Assembly (NCBI GenBank): GCA_900751685.1
Contig: CAADSR010000137.1
Location: forward strand, 1 to 13,685
Length of the DNA: 13,685 nucleotides
Direction of reading: 5' to 3'
Source of the DNA: Clostridia bacterium
Lineage (GTDB): Bacteria; Bacillota; Clostridia; UBA1381
Made by a program: the position numbers and the translations under genes. The notes beneath the pieces were generated by a model, which saw nothing but the letters and a program-made list of their open reading frames with translations, made no database searches and had not been told where the DNA came from. How positions within the stretch are numbered: the first letter of the stretch is position 1; each line of letters opens with the position of its first letter. Shown piece by piece: positions 6,000-11,100 of this stretch.

Positions 6000-6635
6000 A
6001 TGAAAATCGCTTTGATTAACGAAAATAGCCAGGCTGCTAAAAATAGTATCATCTATGATACTTTAGTAAACGTTGTAAAACCGCTTGGTCATGAAGTTGT
6101 CAACTATGGTATGTATTCTGCGGAAGATGAAGCCCAGCTTACTTATGTGCAAATCGGTATTTTGGCTGCTACCCTTTTAAACTCAGGCGCGGCGGATCTA
6201 GTAATCACCGGCTGCGGAACAGGCGAAGGGGCTATGCTCGCTTGTAACGCGTTCCCAGGCGTACTTTGCGGCCATGTTGTAGACCCGACAGACGCTTACC
6301 AGTTCACTCAAGTAAACAATGGTAATGCGATCGCCCTTCCTTTTGCAAAAGGCTGGGGATGGGGTGCTGAACTGAACCTGCAATATGTATTTGAAAAATT
6401 ATTTGTTGAAGAATGGGGCGGCGGTTATCCGAAAGAGCGTGCTGTTCCGGAGCAACGCAATGCAAAAATTTTGAATGAAGTCAAGAAAGTGACCCACAGA
6501 GACCTTCTTGAGATCCTTCCGGAGTTAGATCAGGATCTAGTAAAAGGCGCTTTTTCTGGAGAAAAATTCCAGGACAATTTCTTTGCTGATTGCAAATGTG
6601 ACAAAATTGCCGCTTATGTAAAATCGGTCCTGTAA
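6000..6635 (+). CDS. RpiB/LacA/LacB-family sugar isomerase, possibly DhuI-like uronate isomerase
   Basis: A 211-aa protein with the family core: N-terminal strand MKIALINENSQ, then VITGCGTGEGAML (68-80, containing the active-site cysteine loop), FPGVLCGHVVDPTDAYQFTQVNNGNAI and a C-terminal helical extension containing GGGYPKERAVPEQRNAKI. Classical RpiB and LacA/LacB are about 140-170 aa; this longer form with its INENSQ start and EQRNAKILNEV tail resembles streptococcal DhuI, which isomerises unsaturated-uronate-derived 4-deoxy-hexosulose uronate in pectin and glycosaminoglycan breakdown. That comparison is from memory, so ribose-5-phosphate or another aldose-ketose pair remains possible. AAAGAGGT precedes the ATG. 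It is a single-gene unit with its own promoter and terminator, and no kdgK, kdgA or dehydrogenase partner lies next to it. Confidence 0.85.
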   Translation: MKIALINENSQAAKNSIIYDTLVNVVKPLGHEVVNYGMYSAEDEAQLTYVQIGILAATLLNSGAADLVITGCGTGEGAMLACNAFPGVLCGHVVDPTDAYQFTQVNNGNAIALPFAKGWGWGAELNLQYVFEKLFVEEWGGGYPKERAVPEQRNAKILNEVKKVTHRDLLEILPELDQDLVKGAFSGEKFQDNFFADCKCDKIAAYVKSVL

Positions 6636-6655
6636 TTTTGAGTTAATAAAATATT

Positions 6656-6692
6656 TGCACTGCAAATTTTTGATTTGCGGTGCATTTTTTTT
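6656..6692 (+). terminator. Rho-independent terminator after the isomerase gene
   Basis: TGCACTGCAAAT (6656-6667) pairs with ATTTGCGGTGCA (6673-6684), including one G-U pair, around a 5-nt loop and is followed by eight T residues. It lies 20 bp after the isomerase stop and separates it from the small-protein operon. Confidence 0.9.
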
Positions 6693-6735
6693 ATTGTTTT
6701 ACCGGATGTTACTTTCTTTTTTGTGCTCTACTACA

Positions 6736-6765
6736 GTATATACAAATTGTCCAATGCAAATACTA
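6736..6765 (+). promoter_or_regulatory. Possible sigma-G-type (forespore) promoter of the small-protein operon
   Basis: GTATA (6736-6740) is followed after 18 bp by AATACTA (6759-6765). The known forespore sigma-G pattern is roughly GNATR, 17-18 bp, CATNNTA; only the first base of the -10 differs. A start near 6772 leaves a leader of about 50 nt before the first small ORF. No good TTGACA-17-TATAAT is seen in the 128 bp between the upstream terminator and the ORF. The match is to short degenerate elements, so confidence is modest. Confidence 0.4.
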
Positions 6766-6820
6766 TATTTGAAGCAGAACTTATTTTCCGCTTTGAATGA
6801 AAAAGGAAGGATGAGGAAAA

Positions 6821-6958
6821 ATGGACAACAAACGATCCTATGACGAGGCAAAAGAATTTTTGAAAAACAAAAATCAAACGAGTAACGCAGTTGAAAATCA
6901 AAACCAGCATTATAATGTACGCAAGGAGGCCCTCGGGCCAAACGCTAGGAGGGGTTGA
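6821..6958 (+). CDS. Small basic/Asn-Gln-rich protein, first of three in a tiny operon
   Basis: 45 codons: begins MDNKRSYDEAKEFLKNK, then an Asn/Gln stretch ENQNQHYN, and ends VRKEALGPNARRG. No signal peptide, membrane helix or cysteine. The RBS region AAGGAAGGATGAGGAAAA sits directly upstream. The stop (TGA) is one base before the next ATG, so translation is probably coupled. I do not recognise a named family. The composition (small, charged, N/Q-rich, no hydrophobic core) is like small acid-soluble or other spore-interior proteins, which agrees with the possible sigma-G promoter. It shares ENQNQ--N--K with the third ORF, including a 14-base identical DNA word (6893-6906 and 7197-7210), so the two may be paralogues. 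Confidence 0.7.
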   Translation: MDNKRSYDEAKEFLKNKNQTSNAVENQNQHYNVRKEALGPNARRG

Positions 6959-6959
6959 C

Positions 6960-7109
6960 ATGGCAAAACAAGGAATGCGCCGTTACCGGCCGGGAGATAT
7001 CCACGGAGGCCGGAAACCAAAAGACCATCATGATAAAAATGAAATGACACCCGTCCCTGAAATCCAGGGAAAAGCAAAATCAGGGAAAGAAAAAGCAGGC
7101 CCCATGTAA
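6960..7109 (+). CDS. Small basic protein with PVPEIQGKAKSGKEKA tail, second of three
   Basis: 49 codons: begins MAKQGMRRYRPGDIHGGRKPK, has a His/Asp/Lys middle and ends with PVPEIQGKAKSGKEKAGPM. A strong AGGAGGGG lies five bases before the ATG, inside the end of the preceding gene. The PxPEIQGKAK...KEKA pattern is one I associate with uncharacterised short proteins of clostridia and Lachnospiraceae, but I cannot name the family. There is no signal peptide or membrane segment. The high Lys/Arg/Gly/Pro content points to an extended nucleic-acid- or spore-associated peptide, by analogy only. It lies between the two ENQNQ-containing genes in the same transcription unit. Confidence 0.75.
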   Translation: MAKQGMRRYRPGDIHGGRKPKDHHDKNEMTPVPEIQGKAKSGKEKAGPM

Positions 7110-7121
7110 GGAGGGATTTTG

Positions 7122-7256
7122 ATGCCAAAAGATTCGCAGCCCGATAACAAACAAAAACGAATGGAAAAATGTAATTACCAAACACCGATCACCCGCGAAA
7201 ATCAAAACCAAAACCGAAATGCGAAGAAGCATTCTATAAAAAATAATGATGTGTGA
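7122..7256 (+). CDS. Small Asn/Gln/Lys-rich protein, third of three
   Basis: 44 codons: begins MPKDSQPDNKQKRMEKCNY, then TPITRENQNQNRNAKKHS and ends IKNNDV. GGAGGG stands eight bases before the ATG, and the gap from the previous stop is 12 bp. Nearly all residues are polar, with one cysteine and almost no hydrophobic residues, so it is probably disordered alone. It repeats the ENQNQ--N--K block of the first gene. A strong terminator follows directly. Function unknown; a role in spores is suggested by operon context only. Confidence 0.65.
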   Translation: MPKDSQPDNKQKRMEKCNYQTPITRENQNQNRNAKKHSIKNNDV

Positions 7257-7267
7257 TCCATTGTCCC

Positions 7268-7302
7268 AAAAAATAACCAGCCTGGCAGGCTGGTTATTTT
7301 TT
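7268..7302 (+). terminator. Strong rho-independent terminator of the small-protein operon
   Basis: A perfect 16-bp stem, AAAAAATAACCAGCCT (7268-7283) with AGGCTGGTTATTTTTT (7287-7302), around a GGC loop. The A-run and T-run make it active in both directions in principle. It lies 11 bp after the last small ORF. Confidence 0.95.
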
Positions 7303-7406
7303 ATAAGCTATACTAATCCAGCCCCAAGATTTGTTGATCCCAACCAACAACTCCACCTTTTAACATATCCCTGCCCCAGGCATATACTATTACGGAGGTG
7401 ATTTAT

Positions 7407-8066
7407 ATGCAACAGCTTATTATAGCAACAAAGCATATCCTAACGGATACGATGAACTATAGAGGTGAAAAACTTTTAACATACAAAATTGAATTTCCGC
7501 AATTTATATCGCCCGTCTATCCCAAAACGGCGCAGCGGATGAATACATATTATAAAGAAAAAGCCCAGGCCTTTGAGCGGCATATCCGTAAGATCCTATA
7601 CCGCCAGGCCGTAGAGCAATATCATTATTCCCAGGAGAACGGATATCCCGTCATGGTGTATGAGGCGGTACAGGCCTATACTATCACTTACATATCAAAC
7701 CTGTTCGTCAGCTTGTATACCGACCAATACACATTTACCGGAGGCGCCCACGGGACAACGGTAAGGACTTCTGAGACATGGAACCTTCCCCGCGGATACA
7801 TCCTTCCGTTAAAAGCTTTATTTCCGCCTCAATTCAATTACCGTTCGTATATCATCCGTACGATCATAGACGAGATCGAACGGCAAAATGAATCCGGGGA
7901 ATCTGTTTATTTTGATGATTACAAAGAAAATGTGAATAACACGTTTAATGAAAACAGCTTTTACCTTACCCCCGAAGGGATCGTGATCTACTTCCAGCAA
8001 TATGATATTGCGCCCTATTCTACGGGGCTCCCGGAATTTGTGATCCCTTATTTTATAAAACGATGA
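7407..8066 (+). CDS. DUF3298-domain protein lacking a signal peptide
   Basis: A 219-aa protein. From about residue 15 it has a DUF4163-like half (TYKIEFPQFISPVYPKTAQRMN, then a helix AQAFERHIRKILYRQAVEQY) and from about 85 a DUF3298-like half with the hallmark TGGAHGTTV, LPLKALFPP, FYLTPEGIVIYFQQYDIAPYSTG and PEFVIPY. In proteins such as the anti-sigma factor RsiV this module is extracellular behind a membrane helix; here the protein begins MQQLIIATKHIL and has no signal peptide or transmembrane segment, so it appears cytosolic or is delivered in another way. GGAGGTG six bases before the ATG sets the start (a GTG three codons earlier lies in the RBS). It is a single-gene unit between two terminators. 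Its biochemical role is unknown. Confidence 0.85.
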   Translation: MQQLIIATKHILTDTMNYRGEKLLTYKIEFPQFISPVYPKTAQRMNTYYKEKAQAFERHIRKILYRQAVEQYHYSQENGYPVMVYEAVQAYTITYISNLFVSLYTDQYTFTGGAHGTTVRTSETWNLPRGYILPLKALFPPQFNYRSYIIRTIIDEIERQNESGESVYFDDYKENVNNTFNENSFYLTPEGIVIYFQQYDIAPYSTGLPEFVIPYFIKR

Positions 8067-8085
8067 TCCATTTATAGCTTTTGTG

Positions 8086-8135
8086 TAAAAAGGCCGTTGC
8101 CCAAGCTAAAATAGCTTGAGCAACGGCTTTTTTCA
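8086..8135. terminator. Bidirectional terminator between convergent genes
   Basis: Arms of about 22 nt centred near 8110 pair with two imperfect positions: GGCCGTTGCCCAAGCTA on the left and TAGCTTGAGCAACGGCT on the right, with flanking A- and T-runs on both sides. It serves the DUF3298 gene on the plus strand and the giant GH43 gene on the minus strand, whose stop is only four bases away. Confidence 0.93.
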
Positions 8136-8138
8136 ATA

Positions 8139-11100
8139 TCAGTTATTTACGATAAGCTGGATCTCATCGTTTGTCAATACCCTGTTATACATTACAAGGT
8201 TATCTATTGCACCGTTGAGCGGTGTATCCCAGAAATTCACACCAACGAAAATTTTTGTGCTACCGTCGATGATATCGGTGATATTGCCGGACGCCACCTG
8301 CTTGCCATCGACAAAGATGGCGCCTGCGGTACCGTCTGCTGTAACTGTGATGTTCTGCCAGGTATCCAGCTTCATGGCATTATTATCCGCTGTATAAATA
8401 TCGTTCCAGGCATTGCCGCCTGCAACATCCCTTGACCAGATCATCGGGCCGCTTGAAAGTGTGCTCTGCCAGCCCTGAGGGGCAATCGAGATCCATTTTG
8501 CATCAGTATCTCCAGCAAGCGCTGCCCCATCATTATAATCCATCATCAAAAGGAACGGCGAGTACTGGGTCGAAGCATTCAGTTTTACATCAAAGGAGAC
8601 CGTATACTGCTTTGATGCTGGCACCTGGTCAAGCATTACGCCCCCTGAGCCTGCACCGCTGAAGCTTAGGGCAAGGTCTCCGTCCCTGCCGCTCTTCCCA
8701 GCTTCTGTTGCGATCACCGCCGGCGCCCCATCACTGCCGCCAGTCGCATTTACAGATACGAGCATGGATATATCCCCATCAAACGTATATTTTACGTCCG
8801 GCTCCGGAACCGCCACTGGAGTCGGTGTTGGCTTACTGTCCAGCATAACAACATCTGCTGACGCGGCAGGGAGCATAGTATCGTACCATGCAAAGACCTT
8901 CAAGGTGTTTTCTTGTGATTTCTTCGCATAATCCAGGGCGACTTCCTGCTCATTGCTTGTCACTTTAACAGTATCCGCCTTCACCCCTGCAAGAGCTCCA
9001 TCCAAGGTATACTCCGCAATATAGATGGCAATATTCTTGTACTGCTTTGCATTATGGAGCGTAAAGCCTACCGTGCCATTTTCCGCATAAGCGCCGGAGA
9101 TCTCCGCCAGCATCGGGTCGGTTACCGGCTCATTACCGTCTGTTCTCTCTGTTTTTGTATGGACATCATCAAAATACACCTTCGCTGAAGTATCATTTGC
9201 CGTCGTTCCCCAGAACACAGGGAAAGAGCTTACATAATCACTTGCGATTTCAGTGCCGTTCACTGTAATTTTCCTTGTGTAGGTCTCGGCATTGTTTGCG
9301 ACCGTAATTTTAACCTCGGACCAGCCGGAGGTAGAAAGATTTCCAGTAATATCTGTATTGGTGTCCAAAAGATTGTTTTTAGGGTCTGTCTGCGTGCTTG
9401 TTGAGTCGTTATAATAAAGCTTTGAAGCGCTTGAACCCAGCTTCACAGACATAGAACCTGTCATTGTATATCCGTCCGGGACCGCAGGGGAAGTAATTTG
9501 CATCCTCGGCCCTCTGTTGACCGATACATATTTGCCAGAATTCATTACAAGGGCATTGCCGCTTCTTCCGCCAGTTTCAATGGACCAGTTACTTGTGGTA
9601 TCCGCACCATTTGCCCTTGTGCCAATATATAGGCCAACGCCTGCATAATCTGTATTGACCGGCTGGTCTGCCAGACCAATGTTCATGATCCTGGTCACTG
9701 CGGCATCGTCAAAATTATTGCTGATTTCTTCCGCCGGCTCCGGGTCAGGCTCAACAGCAGCGACCTGTATCTGATTTTTTGCCACTTCAGATACTCCGCC
9801 CAAGGTAAAGGACGCTGCGTTTTTATCCGCAGCATATGAAAGCATAAGCTTGCCATTTAAAACCGCAAGATATTTTCCGGGCGCTGCGGCTGATTCAAAG
9901 GAAACAGCATTTTGATCCCCATTCACACCCCGGACTGTTTTAAAGGTCATGTAAGTCCCCTGGTTGCCATCAGCATCCTGGGTCAGTGTTACCGCGTCAT
10001 CCTTTGCCGAAATATAAAGCCCCGGCTTGTTTACGGATTGGACCGAAACATAGTGCTCCGCATTTTGGCCGGAAGGTACGTTCTTTGCCGGAACGATTTC
10101 CCATGCTGTGTTATAACCATCCTCTCCATTCTTTGCTTTAATACCAACACTCAAGGGATAAGCAGAATCAAGCCTTGTATTTGTAAACTCATCATGGCCC
10201 AGATATTTTTTGTCATTGGTAAGGATCGTTCTTGCAGCTCCGCCAAGGCCAATAGAAAGCTCTGTCAGCGGGTACACATAGCCCTCCTCATCAAATTCAA
10301 GCTCTTGTATGCACACGGATCTCCGGTAGCCTGAGCCTTTGGAAAGGGCGCCGTTATGATAAATAAAATAGGTCTTCCCATTAAAGTCGATCACCGCCGG
10401 ATGGTTTGTGTTCGAGGTCGCCGACGGCGGCATGATCCGCTGTTTGAAGTCCCATCTGCCCATAGGGTCATCCGCCATGGCATAGGCCATTTCCTCACGC
10501 CAATTCATTGCATAAAAGAGGTAATACTTTCCGTCACGCTCATAGAGCCAAGGCGCCTCTGTATAAGTATTCGAGCCCATGGACTTGATCTTTCTTTCAA
10601 GCACATCCTTGTGCATGATAATCTCGCCGTCTCCATCAATATCTTTGATAGAAGTCATGTCCTCGTTCAGCTCGCAAATGTAAAAACGCGTGTTCCCCCA
10701 TGCAAGGTAGCGGTGCTCCACGCCCTCCTCATCGGTGGTGATCAGCACTGTCGGGTCAATGTCATCATGGGAAGCGCTTTCCGGCATTGTAAAGGAGCCT
10801 TGCACCAACGGCTTGCCAATATCGGTAAACGGCCCTGTGGGGCTGTCTGAAACCGCAACACCAATGGATTGTTTCCCATCCGAGGTCTTATCCCAAGTGC
10901 AATAGTAAAGATAATACTTATTATTATATTTTGTCACCTGGGACGCCCATGCAGAGGTTTTGTTGCTTGCCCAGGAAATGCTGCTGGCGCTCATAACGAT
11001 CCCCTCATAAGTCCAGTCCGTCATATTTTTAGAGGAATAACAAGCCCATTCCGGGATCTCATAAGACTCCCCTTTGGCTGTGTCATGGCCTACATAAAGA

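Noticed and set aside
6655..6843. 62-codon plus-strand ORF over the isomerase terminator
   Set aside because: Begins inside the terminator hairpin and overlaps the better-supported small ORF at 6821.
7363..7389. Sigma-K-like element AC-16-CATATACTA before the DUF3298 gene
   Set aside because: The match is good, but the implied start site near 7396 falls inside the ribosome binding site GGAGGTG (7394-7400), so a normal leader would be lost.
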